Positions 47,300 to 57,636 of a DNA stretch of 64,000 nt are shown piece by piece (position 1 is the stretch's first letter; every line of letters starts with the position of its first letter). This DNA is from Saccopteryx bilineata (Eukaryota > Chordata > Mammalia > Chiroptera > Emballonuridae). The notes beneath the pieces are model-generated. The model was not told the DNA's origin, searched no databases, and worked only from the letters and a program-made list of their open reading frames with translations. Made by a program: the position numbers and the translations under genes. The stretch is from the NCBI RefSeq assembly GCF_036850765.1, contig NC_089491.1, positions 87,018,740-87,082,739 of the forward strand, read 5' to 3'.

Positions 47300-48893
47300 A
47301 ATCAATTAATTTTAACACAATCAACTTATGGTGAATTTCACATCTTCTCCATAACTTACTATAATCATATGATTGTCAAAAATCAGTTTACTGGGCAAAA
47401 ATAATAATTTGTAAGAATTCTAACACTGGGATCATAGGTTTTCAGTCAAACCAAGTTTATCATAAGACATTCTTATATGAGATGTTATTGTAGTTTCTCT
47501 TTGCAATATACATAGGTAGAATAAATAGATATGTAAAAGTAATATCATTAATTTTGTGCCTTCATTCCTCTTTCATTAGATATTCAAGTATTAAAACCCA
47601 AGAACTGAGCAATTATTGGTCTAGTTTAGTAACTTTTATATACAAAGTTCTCAACAAATGTTTTATATTAGCAATATATCAGATTTACTGAAGTTGGTCT
47701 ATGTGGCTAAATCAGGGTAGATTACCTAACATTTTCTATGGGATAATTTTAAGGGTATATATACATTTCTAAATACAATACAAAAGAAGCTGAAAAGGAA
47801 AAAAGAATAATCATATGCAATCCTCCATACAGAGGGATAATTACTGTTAACTTTTTTTCTCTGAACAAGTTTAATATTCTCTGTTTCTCTTTGACTCTCT
47901 CTTAGCATCTGTTGTATAAACCACTATGTTTCTGTGTTGCTGGGTGGGGTTTTTTTCAGTAACACTATATTGTCTATCAATATACTTTTACATCATGATT
48001 TTTTTTATTCCAGCACAGAGTATGCTTTAAGTTGTTTTTTAAATTCCCCATTAGTATGTATAATAATTATATAATGTTTTAATTATTTTAATGTGTAAAT
48101 AAAACTGAGAGAACTCCCAAAGGCTTCTTTGTTCACATCTCTGATTCTTTGAGAAGACAAATTCTTATGGCATAAATACTGAGTCAAGGTGTATTTATTT
48201 ATTCATTTGCTACTTAATTTGTTGTTTATGTGATAATTACTACTCTACTTTTCATTGTTTGACTATAGCCTTTGAATGTCACAAACATAACAAAAGAGAC
48301 ATTTTTATAACACCAAAAGGACTGTGCAGATTTATAATGCTCATTTATAATTCAGAAATCCATAAGCCAGAGTTAACAGAAAAATATTCTAGAATATGAT
48401 TGCTTTGTCTATATGGGGCCTAAAAAGTATTTATCCAAATACATAGAACTCCTTTATTGACATAAAAGTAAAGAGTATATTCCACATTTATAGCTCTGTG
48501 TATATGAGAGGAGTAATAGCAATATGCAAATACTTACATTATGTCTAATATAATGGAAACTGATCTACTATAGAAATTAAAATCAGCACAGAAATAGATT
48601 ATCATGACTTCCTAAAGGTTATTATATGGAAAAAGAATAAAATAAATCATAAATATTACTTTACAAAGAATGAATGTTTTTAGCCTGATTTAACTGAAAT
48701 GGTCTTATGTTTCCTTTAAGGTATTTTTTTCTAAGATTTACAGTATTTTCCCTAAATTTTTTTCAGTATGTTTCTAAAGTAAAAGTTATGCTGATTTTGC
48801 ACAGGAAGCCAAAGAAATTTCTTAATTTCATTGTAAAAATAAGCTATTGTATTACTTATTTAGTAAAGTAGCCAAGTTCTTGATTGCTTTAAA
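47300..48893. other. No gene recognised
   Basis: AT-rich, no supported feature. Confidence 0.5.
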
Positions 48894-49655
48894 TAAAACT
48901 GCAATGAGATACCACCTCATATCTGTTAGATTAGCTATTATTAACAAGACAGGTAATAGCAAATGTTGGAGAGGCTGTGGAGAAAAAGGAACCCTCATAC
49001 ACTGTTGGTGGGAATGTAAAGTAGTATAACCATTATGGAAGAGAGTATGGTGGTTCCTCAAAAACTGAAAATAGAACTACCTTATGACCCAGCATTCCCT
49101 CTACTGGGTATATACCCCAAAAACTCAGAAACATTGATACGTAAAGACACATGCAGCCCCATGTTCATTGCAGCATTGTTCTCAGTGGCCAGGACATGGA
49201 AACAACCAAAAAGCCCATCAGTAGATGACTGGATAAAAAAGATGTGGCACATATACACTATGGAATGCTACTCAACCATAAGAAATGATGACATCAGAAC
49301 ATTTACAGCAAAATGGTGAGATCTTGATAACATTATACGAAGTGAAATAAGTAAATCAGAAAAAAACAGGAACTGCATTATTCCATATGTAGGTGGGACA
49401 TAAAAGTGAAACTAAGAGACATTGATAAGAGTGTGGTGCTTACGGGGGGAGGGGGAAGAGGAGAGGGAAAGGGGGAGGGGGAGGGGCACAAAGAAAACTA
49501 GATAGAAGGTGACAGAGGACAATCTGACTTTGGGTGATCGGTATGCAACATAATTGAACGACAAGATAACCTGGACTTGTTATCTTTGAATATATGTATC
49601 TTTATTTATTGATGTCGCCCCATTAAAAAAATTAAATTATTTAAAAAAAATAGAA
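48894..49655 (+). mobile_element. 5'-truncated L1, plus strand
   Basis: Starts in ORF2 just before TMRYHL, contains the cysteine motif [18 protein letters not shown], a frame break near 49027, then LPYDPAFPLLGIYP to TFTAKW, and a 3'UTR with the G-rich block (49447-49490) and A-rich end. It belongs to the same L1 lineage as 17006-24721, whose 3' end it follows closely. A clear target duplication was not found. Confidence 0.9.
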
Positions 49656-50292
49656 GCTGTTGTACATTCTATAAATTAGATAATAAAACTTCCCATTGTA
49701 TTGAACAATAAATAAAGCTATTTTTTTCCTAAGTTTGCCTTACCTTACATATGTAAATAAGTATTACAAAAGTGTCTAAATTGATATACTTTCAAAAATT
49801 ACATAAAGAAAAAAATTTATTAGTGATATCTAATCAGTGAAAAACTAACCATTAGGTTATTGATCTAATTCTCTTAAATTTAGAAAACGTGAACCTGAAA
49901 ATTAACAAATAAGCATTATATATCCAAGTAAAAATAAGCTATATTAAAAGCTCTGATGAATTATTACACTGGGGAACAAAACTTTTGTTGCATCCACAAA
50001 AACACTTCTTCTTACCTAATTCAAGTGTGCTGATCTCAAATCTGACAGTTTTTCTCCCTACACAATTTAAGATTTCAGGTTTTCATCTTATTGTAAAATT
50101 TTCAACATTTAGTTTAACATAATGAAGTAGAATGTCTTCTTGGGCATCATCTTTGTGAAAATATAATAATTTATATAATGCAGTTAATGCATAAATACAA
50201 TAAAAGATATGATTGAAACAGAATTTGTCTACAATTTTGAAATAGAACTATTAAAACACTTATTTTAATCATAAAATTTGCATAAAAATTAT

Positions 50293-51870
50293 TTAAATTC
50301 TAATCAGGTAAAAATTTGTGTTTGTAGCTCTTGTGTTTGTGTACTTGTTGAGGACAATCTCATTTGATGCTCCAGCAGTAGTCTGCTCATCACTAACAGC
50401 TCCAAGATTTTTGGGAAACTTATCAGGGTGACTGTTCAGGAAGTGAATCTTAATGCTGCCGTTATATCCAATGTCACAGAAAGCCAACAGCATCTTTTGA
50501 ACCAGAAGTTCCCAGTTTTCTGCTTTTTGTTGCCTAGGAAATTCTTTGTAACTGCCAGAGAAGACTGCCATGCTGCTTTCTCCTCTTTATTTATCTTCGT
50601 GACAAATTCTTCATCACATATGAGGGTTTGAATTGGAGGTCTATAGAATACACCTGCTTGTATCTTCTCGAAAGACAACGCAGGAAAAGCAGAAATAATA
50701 TGTTGAAAACATTCACTTTCTCTATTCAAAGTCTGAACAAACAGCTTCAATAAGTCAAGTTTGATGTGAAGTGGAGGGAAAATGATCCTGTCTCAATTAA
50801 CTACAGGTTCATTCACAATATTTTGTGTCCCTACTTCCAGAACTTCACGTTTTGGCCACTCCTTCTGTGTCCAGTGTTTCTCCTGAGCTCGGCTGTCCCA
50901 CAAACACAGAAAGCAAGGATACTTTGTGAAACCTCTGTGTTGTCCTTGCAGGAAATTTACCACTTTAAGATCCACACAAATGATTCAGTTATGCTCCTCA
51001 TACTTCAGAAAGTTGAGGAAAATTTTTATGTCATATAATCTTCTCACAGATGAATTGAATAACCAATTGGAACTGCTCCATAAACATTACTGTTGTGTAG
51101 GAGAACACATTTCAGACTCCATTTAGAGCTGTCAAGAAATAGCCGCCATTCTGTTGAACTGTAAGTAGTAAAACCTAGCTGGCTAAGAAGACTAATGATA
51201 TTATGACAGTAAATAAAGTGTTTGTCTTCAAAAAAAAGTCCACAAAAATTTGTTCATGCTTCCTGAAATAGGATACTTTAGCTGACCAGTGAAGTACATT
51301 CTTTTCTTGAAGGCTAGAGGCTAATAACTCAGCTGCTTTCTTTGATAGGCTCAAATCTCCTACTAAGTCATTCAATTTGGGTTGGCTAAACTGCTGAGGA
51401 GTTAATGACTCCTTGGCATCAGATGAAGACCCTTCAGATTCTACAACCATTTCCTCATGCATCTTATCACAATACACTTGATCAGCATTTTCACTTTCTT
51501 CATCCTTAGAAGAAATAAAATAATTGAAAACAGGAACTGGGAGTGTCTCAGAGTGTGGGATAGGTCATATTGCTGAAGGAATATTAGGATATGCGATCAT
51601 ATGCCATTTTTTCTTGCCGATGCCCTTTGTATGGATCAGACAAAAATAATAGTCACTGCTGTGGTCCTTAGGTTCATGACAAACATGGGAATACCAAAAG
51701 GCATTCCTTTTCATTTTCCTTTTTTCCAGTCATGAAACATTTCCTCACAATTATGACACACAATATGAGGAGCCCAATTCTTGTCTTGATCGCCAAGGGG
51801 AACTTGAAAATGGGCAATATATGCACATGTCACAAATGATGAAATATTGCACCTTTGACATTGAAGTTTA
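50293..51870 (-). pseudogene. Decayed transposase-like gene of copy 1
   Basis: Minus-strand pieces in order: a cysteine-containing N-terminal part (about 51870-51600, with APHIVCHNCEE and SDYYFCLI-type text); a helical part (51477-51175, SQPKLNDLVGDLSLSKKAAE); a segment with FLDSSKWSLKCVLLHN (about 51155-51110); a segment with DLKVVNFLQGQ and PCFLCLWDSRAQ (50975-50793); PPLHIKL then KLFVQTLNRESECFQ (50750-50436); and IKIHFLNSHPDKFP with GAVSDEQ (50571-50293). FLDSS, VDLKV and SDE are plausible D, D, E positions of an RNase H-like nuclease fold with a C-x-x-C insertion. Broken by TGA after YSIHL, TGA after EPVVN and a frameshift near NFLGNKK. Function is inferred, not shown. Confidence 0.7.
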
Positions 51871-52009
51871 TTACAGCCATATAAATATATAACAGGTGTA
51901 AGGACTATTCTTACGAATACCTACTTGAAGGATTTATGATTCAATCTTTAAACAAAATAAGAGGGTGTTTTTATCAGATAATAATTTTTTACATTTAAAA
52001 ACAGCTACA

Positions 52010-52392
52010 GGCCCTGGCTAGTTGGCTCAGTGGTAGAGCGTCGGCCTGGTGTGCGGGGGACCTGGGTTCGATTCACGGCCAGGGCACATAGGAGAAGCGC
52101 CCATTTGCTTCTCCACCCCCCCCCTCCTTCCTCTCTGTCTCTCTCTTCCCCTCCTGCAGCCAAGGCTCCATTGGAGCAAAGATGGCCTGGGCGCTGGGGA
52201 TGGCTCCTTGGCCTCTGCACCAGGCGCTAGAGTGGCTCTGGTCGCAGCAGAGCGACACCCCGGAGAGGCAGAGCATCGCTCCCTAGTGGGCAGAGCTTCA
52301 CCCCTGGTGGGCGTGCCGGGTGGAACCTGGTCGGGCGCATGTGGGAGTCTGTCTGACTGTCTCTCTCCGTTTCCAGCTTCAGAAAAATACAA

Positions 52393-52425
<33 letters not shown>
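52010..52425 (+). mobile_element. Full-length tRNA-derived SINE inside TIR copy 1, plus strand
   Basis: Head GGCCCTGGCTAGTTGGCTC, GGTTCGATTCACGGCC, full body including the GGCAGAGCATCGCTCCC and GGGCGTGCCGGGTGG units, and an (AAAT)n tail (52389-52427). Target duplication AAAAACAGCTACA (51997-52009) and AAAAACAGCTGCA (52426-52438). It dates after the TIR element. Confidence 0.95.

Positions 52426-52427
<2 letters not shown>
52389..52427 (+). repeat. (AAAT)n tail microsatellite
   Basis: About ten AAAT/TAAA units in the SINE tail. Confidence 0.95.
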
Positions 52428-52739
52428 AAACAGCTGCAATCATGTAAAAGTGATGTTTGTAAAAAATTAATTGCCTTGAGGTTATATTCAATCCAAGAAT
52501 CCTTGCCCTTTAACTCCAATTTAAAAACCAATGCATGCCATTAACTGTAACATAAATAATTTAAAATTGCATAAAAGCTAGAGTATGAACCAAAAATGAA
52601 TTTTATATTTGGAATCAGCAATGCAGAAATATATAGAAACAGTTTCAAAACCTCATGCAACAGAAAATGAAAAAAAAAATTGTTCCCCAGCGTTATGTGT
52701 TATTTAGTCTTTTATATTAAGGTAGATAAATAATACTTA

Positions 52740-53457
52740 ATGATTCTTTTTTTTCCTGCAAATTTGACTAATAACCTTTCTTATATTTGGAGTCAGTATG
52801 AGAAATTCTTGTACAGCAGATCTGCCCACAATAAATTTTGATATTCTTTTTTGTTTGAAAAATATCTTTATTTTATCCTTAATTTTGAAAGATAGTTTAA
52901 CTGAATAAAGAATTTTTGGTTTATTTTCTCTTCTGCTACCATTATACTTCTTCCAGTTTTTCATTCTACTAATTTCTGGCATTCTTGTTTCTAATAAGAA
53001 GTCAAATGTTTACATTACTGTGGGTTCTTTGAACAAACCAGTCTTCTGTTTTTCTCTTGAGGACTTCATAATTGTTTGTTTTTTCTTTCAACTTTTACTT
53101 ATGGTATACCTACGAGATGATCAAGATGATCTCTTTGAGTTATCTGTTTTTTTCTTTTTCTTGTTTTTAAGCTTCTTGGACATGTACATGAATAAGTTTT
53201 CATTGAACTTGGTATTTTCAGTCATTTTTTTTAACTATTTTTTTCTAAAACTTGTCTTTACTTCTCTCCTTCTTGGCTCCAATTATATCAATATGTATGT
53301 TGGCAAAGTTGATAGTGTTTCACAGATTTCTGAATTTTGGATCATTTTAAGTCTTCTTTTCCATTTGGATATGTGAAGGAGATAACAATTTCTATTGATC
53401 CAAAGACAGTGCCACTGAACGTGAATATCATCCACTCCTTCAAATTAAGTGGCCCAA
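52740..53457 (-). mobile_element. Old L1M/HAL1-like ORF1 remnant, minus strand (left part)
   Basis: CAATAAATTTTGATATTC, TTTTGAAAGATAGTTTAACT, TTCTTCCAGTTTTTCATTCT and TTGTTTCTAATAAGAAGTCA match the order of reversed L1/HAL1 ORF1 text. Heavily decayed. The 118-codon plus-strand ORF 53020-53376 is antisense noise. Confidence 0.55.
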
Positions 53458-53471
53458 CAGAACCTTTGTTT

Positions 53472-53757
53472 TTTTTTTGTTTTTTTTTTTAAATAAATTT
53501 TTATTAATGGTAATGGGATGACATTAATAAATCAGGGTACATATATTCAAAGAAAACATGTCTAGGTTATTTTGTCATTAAATTATGTTGCGTACCCCTC
53601 GCCCAAAGTCAGATTGTCCTCCGCTGCCCTCTATCTAGTTCTCTGTGCCCCTCTCCCTCCCCCTAACTCTCTCCCTCCCTCCCTCCCATATCCTCCCTCC
53701 CCCCCACCCCTGGTAACCACCACACTCTTGTCCATGTCTCTTAGTCTCATTTTTATG
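53472..53757 (-). mobile_element. Very short 5'-truncated L1 insert, minus strand
   Basis: Poly-T and AAATAAATTTTTATTAATGG are the complement of the L1 3' end at 24700. The insert then runs through the reversed G-rich 3'UTR tract to CTTAGTCTCATTTTTATG (complement of 24450s). A perfect 14-bp target duplication, CAGAACCTTTGTTT, lies at 53458-53471 and 53758-53771. About 286 bp, 3'UTR only. Confidence 0.96.
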
Positions 53758-53771
53758 CAGAACCTTTGTTT

Positions 53772-54600
53772 AAAAGATGCTAGTTTTTGTTGACTGTTTC
53801 AGTGTGGCACAGCTCCCAATGTACCATACTAGGAAAATTTGGGGTGCAGCTTCAGACAAGAATGACACAGGTTCTTATCATTTTTAAGTGCAACTGTTTT
53901 AAAAAACAAAAACATTTCTTATATTTTTGTATACTTTGCTTGATTTTCAGAGTTTCAAATAATTGTCATTTTTCAATTTAGTAGAGTTTTAAAATTGTTA
54001 TGAGAGAAAATTTGCTCTTTGAAAGTCTGCCTTTGCTCGCATTTTGAACCTAGGAGGATTGCTTTAATCACTGTTTTATTATTCTGAACAGCTAATTTTA
54101 ATATCTGTGCCACTTTTAATTGATTGATTGAATTTCTTCTCATTAAAAGCTTATATTTTGAGTTCTTGAAATCTTTTTATTCCTATAAATGTTCTTGAAC
54201 GTGGATCTGGAAAATTGTTATCTGGAGAAAGTTTAATTCTTTTGGTCTTTTAATTTATGTTACTACATATATCTGTTTAATCTACCTAAAGTCTACCAAA
54301 CTACATGAATCATGTAGTTTTCCATTCTGACCTGTGAGAATAGATAGGCATTCTTTCTAGTGCAATGTGAGTGTTAATATTATCTTAAATTTTTTCTGAT
54401 GATTTTTCCCCTGGTTATTGGTGTTTCCTGCCACAACCTTTGATCTCTTTGCAGATACCCTCTCTAGTACTTTTTCCTGTAATGTCTACTTTCCTTGTTT
54501 TCCCAGACTCTCAGGTCTCTGTTCTTAACTCAGAAATTTTATGAGCTTCACCTAGACTATCCCTTCTATGACTCTTATTTTAATTCTATTTATTCACTTT
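53772..54600 (-). mobile_element. Old L1M/HAL1-like remnant, minus strand (right part)
   Basis: Probable continuation of the remnant cut by the short L1 insert: T-rich text with TTCTTGAACGTGGATCTGG and TTCTTTTGGTCTTTTAATTT resembles the reversed HAL1/L1M 5' part. The identification is weak. Confidence 0.4.
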
Positions 54601-54601
54601 T

Positions 54602-54757
54602 TAGAGGAGAGAGAGAGAGAGAGAGAAAGGGAAGGAGGAGGAGCAGGAAGCATCAACTCCCAAATGTATCTTGACCGGGCAAGCCCAGGGTTTCAAACCT
54701 GAAATCTCAGATTTCCAGGTCGATGCTTTATCCACTGCAACACCACAGGCCAGGCTC
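54602..54757 (-). mobile_element. Short tRNA-derived SINE, minus strand
   Basis: GAGAGAGAGA, GCAGGAAGCATCAACTCCC and AAGCCCAGGGTTTCAAACC, ending in ATGCTTTATCCACTGCAAC and the CAGGCCAGG head complement. Confidence 0.88.
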
Positions 54758-56173
54758 TCTTTAATGACTCTTGACCTGGAAATTCTTTCAAAACAGTAAG
54801 GTGGGGAAATGTTAGATATCTATTTTTTCATTTTTAATGGATCCATCCATTAGTCTTCAACATCTAATGTCTGGAAAAGTGTTCTTCTACTTGATGTGGT
54901 GTTTTAATTTGTTTCAGATAAACATGTAAATCCAGTCTCTGTTACTCCATGATTAATGGAAGATGAAAGTCTCTAGTTGTTTCTTTTTGTTTTTTAAAGG
55001 AGGAACAAAATACCTTATTAAGTTGAACAAGTGTACATTGAGGGAAATAAAAGCTTCCACCATTGTGGCTAGGGTGTAAAATTATAATGTAAAGTGTGAT
55101 CCCTTGTTAAATTTGATACCAATGAACAAAAAAGAAATCAGCAAAGCAGCAGATGGTACTGTTTGCAGCTCTGGGAGAGACTTGAGGCTCATAGTTACCA
55201 TCTGCTGCACAGCATTTTCTCAAACTTAGTATTTAGCAAAGTTTATTGCTACTAACTTTATGAGCATTTTGAGACAGATTCCCAAATTTCTACATTCTAC
55301 CATGCTTTAATGAAGAGAAATATATGTCATATGTTGGGTAGTCATGTGAAATGTACCTACAACTGCCTGTTACCCTTCTGTATAGCCCTCTTTTTTTTTA
55401 GTTAAATACTTTTCTATTTCTTCAAAATGAAACATTCACTAAGTTATACAATACAACTTTAAGAGGTCTGTGAGATCAATCCATCATTGGGGATTTGTGA
55501 AAATTCTTACATAAATCCTAGTCTTGAACACCTTTATTAAACCTGACACTTCATGTTTAGTGAAGTTCTCATGAATGCAGTGTGTGTTTCCTTTTATAGA
55601 TTGTAAAATGCTGACAGTTATATATTTTGTATTCCCAGGAACACACGTTCAATAAATTTTAGAGAATTCATTGGCTAAAAGCATTGTAGCTATACATATT
55701 GAAGTTTAATCAACTGGTAGAGAAATTTGGTGAGATACAATCATGCATAATTAATCTTAGCTTAAAATAGAGTTGCAAGTTCTGCATCTCAATGTATGAT
55801 ATTTTCCCTTGCTTGCATAAACCCTATTTACAGTATTAGGTTGAACATAAGAAAATGCCTTTTTCCATAGGTCAAAACTGGCCAATCTCTTTTTATTTTG
55901 CATCCTCATACAGTTCAAACCTACATAAGGCAATTCAAACAATCATTTTTTGCCAACACTGAGCTTATGCTTTCATCAGTGATTTCAAAAATAGATATAT
56001 AGGCATCTTTTTACAGTTATTGCCTTTAAAGATGCACAGTGAATACCTTGGACGTATTTGATTTATGTAATATTTATGCTTAAAAATTTTAATGAAATTG
56101 GATAAAAATGAATTTATAATTGCTGAAATAGAGTGAAATTTTACTAAATTTAGCAACTTAAAAATATATAGCA
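54758..56173. other. No gene recognised
   Basis: No supported feature. Small ORFs only. Confidence 0.5.
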
Positions 56174-56545
56174 GGTGCCCTTGTCGGTAGGTTCAGTGGT
56201 AGAGTGTCAGCCTTGTGTGTGGATTTCCTGGGTTTGATTTCCAGTCAGGGCACACAGGAGAAGTGCCTATTTGCTTCTCCTCCCTTCCCCTTCTCCTTTC
56301 TCTCTATCTATCTCTTCCCTTCCTGCAGCACATGCTCCATTGGAGCAATGTTGGTCCAGGTGCTGCGAACGGCTCCATGGCCTCTGCCTCAGGTGCTAGA
56401 ATGGCTATAGTTGCAATGGAGCAACACCCCTGATGGGCAGAGCATTGCTCCCTAGTGGGTATACCAGGTGAATCCTGGTTAGACACATGTAGGAGTCTGT
56501 CTTTCTGCCTCCCACTTCTCGCTTCAGGAAAATATAAATTAAAAA
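56174..56545 (+). mobile_element. Full-length tRNA-derived SINE, plus strand, old
   Basis: GCAGGTGCCCTTGTCGGTAG, GTTTGATTTCCAGTCAGG, CTCCATTGGAGCAATGTTGG, and an AT-rich tail. More diverged than the other full-length copies. Confidence 0.88.
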
Positions 56546-57636
56546 AATATATATATATCAAATCATTTTAATATTCATACATAGGAATAATGATGTTATA
56601 ATAACCAAGATCATTTGGGAAAAGAATGAGGGGTGGGATCTTTTCTCTAGTTTAAAGATATATTAAATAAACTGTTTTTCCATGTAACAAAATGAAGAAC
56701 TGCCTGTGTTTTCTTCTAGTTTTGTTATTTCATAGATATTTGGCAGTAGCTGTGGTATTTGACATTTCTGTTTCAGTGTTTTTTTAATCAGCAAAGTGAA
56801 GATAGTATTAGTGCCTACCATAAAAGATTGTTTTTTAGCACTTGTTATATTACACTTAACTATTATAAGTGTAAACTTAAGATTTTTAAGTGAGACAGAC
56901 CGGATTTACTTTCTGGCACTGTACACTCTGGAATTCAATTGTCTCATTAGGAAAATATATATAAAATTTGTATTTATTTCATAGGTTGTTATAGATTTAA
57001 ATGAGCTAATAAATTAACGTAACTGAAAATCATTTATCTATGAGGTTATTTTTCTACCTTTATATAACTTATATACGTTTAAAAAATTATTGTAATTCAG
57101 GGCCATGGGAGACTATATATATAATTTACCAACCTACCCCATGACCAGTCTTTAAACAGGTTTAGACACAAAGCTCTCCAAAAATTGTAACATTGTCCAT
57201 TGCTTAAATTTCTGGTAAAAATATTTGAATCAAAACTAACATATTTATATTTGGAACATAAAAATTATTTTCTGGGTTGTGGAGAAAAGTGTGTATGATA
57301 CATACAATTACAAAATAAATATTGTTGGAAAAATAATACTTAAATTGTTTCATCTTTGTTATTGTATCAAGCTGTCTTTCAGGGACCACCCAGGTCAATT
57401 AATTACTCTGAGTCCAGAGAAGTTTTAGCCAAGAAAAAAATTCTTGATCATCTTTGTCTTTCTTTATGTTTCCTGTAAAATCTTCCTTACTCCATTAGAT
57501 ATACTCTATATCTTGGACAATTGTTTCACCATAGCAATGAACCTCAAGGATAGACAATGACAAGTGAGATATGGAAGAGAGACAATAAGTGGTGATGTAG
57601 CAAGAAAGGGGAAGCATTGTCATTTTAATGACAAAG
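56546..57636. other. No gene recognised
   Basis: AT-rich, no supported feature. Confidence 0.5.

Larger units (their letters stand above)
49967..52692 (-). mobile_element. Unrecognised TIR element with decayed DDE-type gene, copy 1 (minus)
   Basis: The plus-strand left end reads CACTGGGGAACAAAA and the complement of the right end reads CGCTGGGGAACAATT. Flanked by TTA on both sides (49964-49966 and 52693-52695), a possible 3-bp target duplication. Without the SINE (52010-52425) and its duplication it is about 2.3 kb, the same length as copy 2 (57637-59941). The homology with copy 2 covers noncoding ends and the gene and stops at the terminal repeats. It holds the fragments of one gene, broken by stops and a frameshift. 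Confidence 0.85.

Noticed and set aside
50766..51126. Plus-strand ORFs 50766-51038 and 50926-51126, and their near-identical minus-strand counterparts at 58764-59124
   Set aside because: They are antisense shadows of the TIR element gene. Their conservation between copies follows from the shared DNA.
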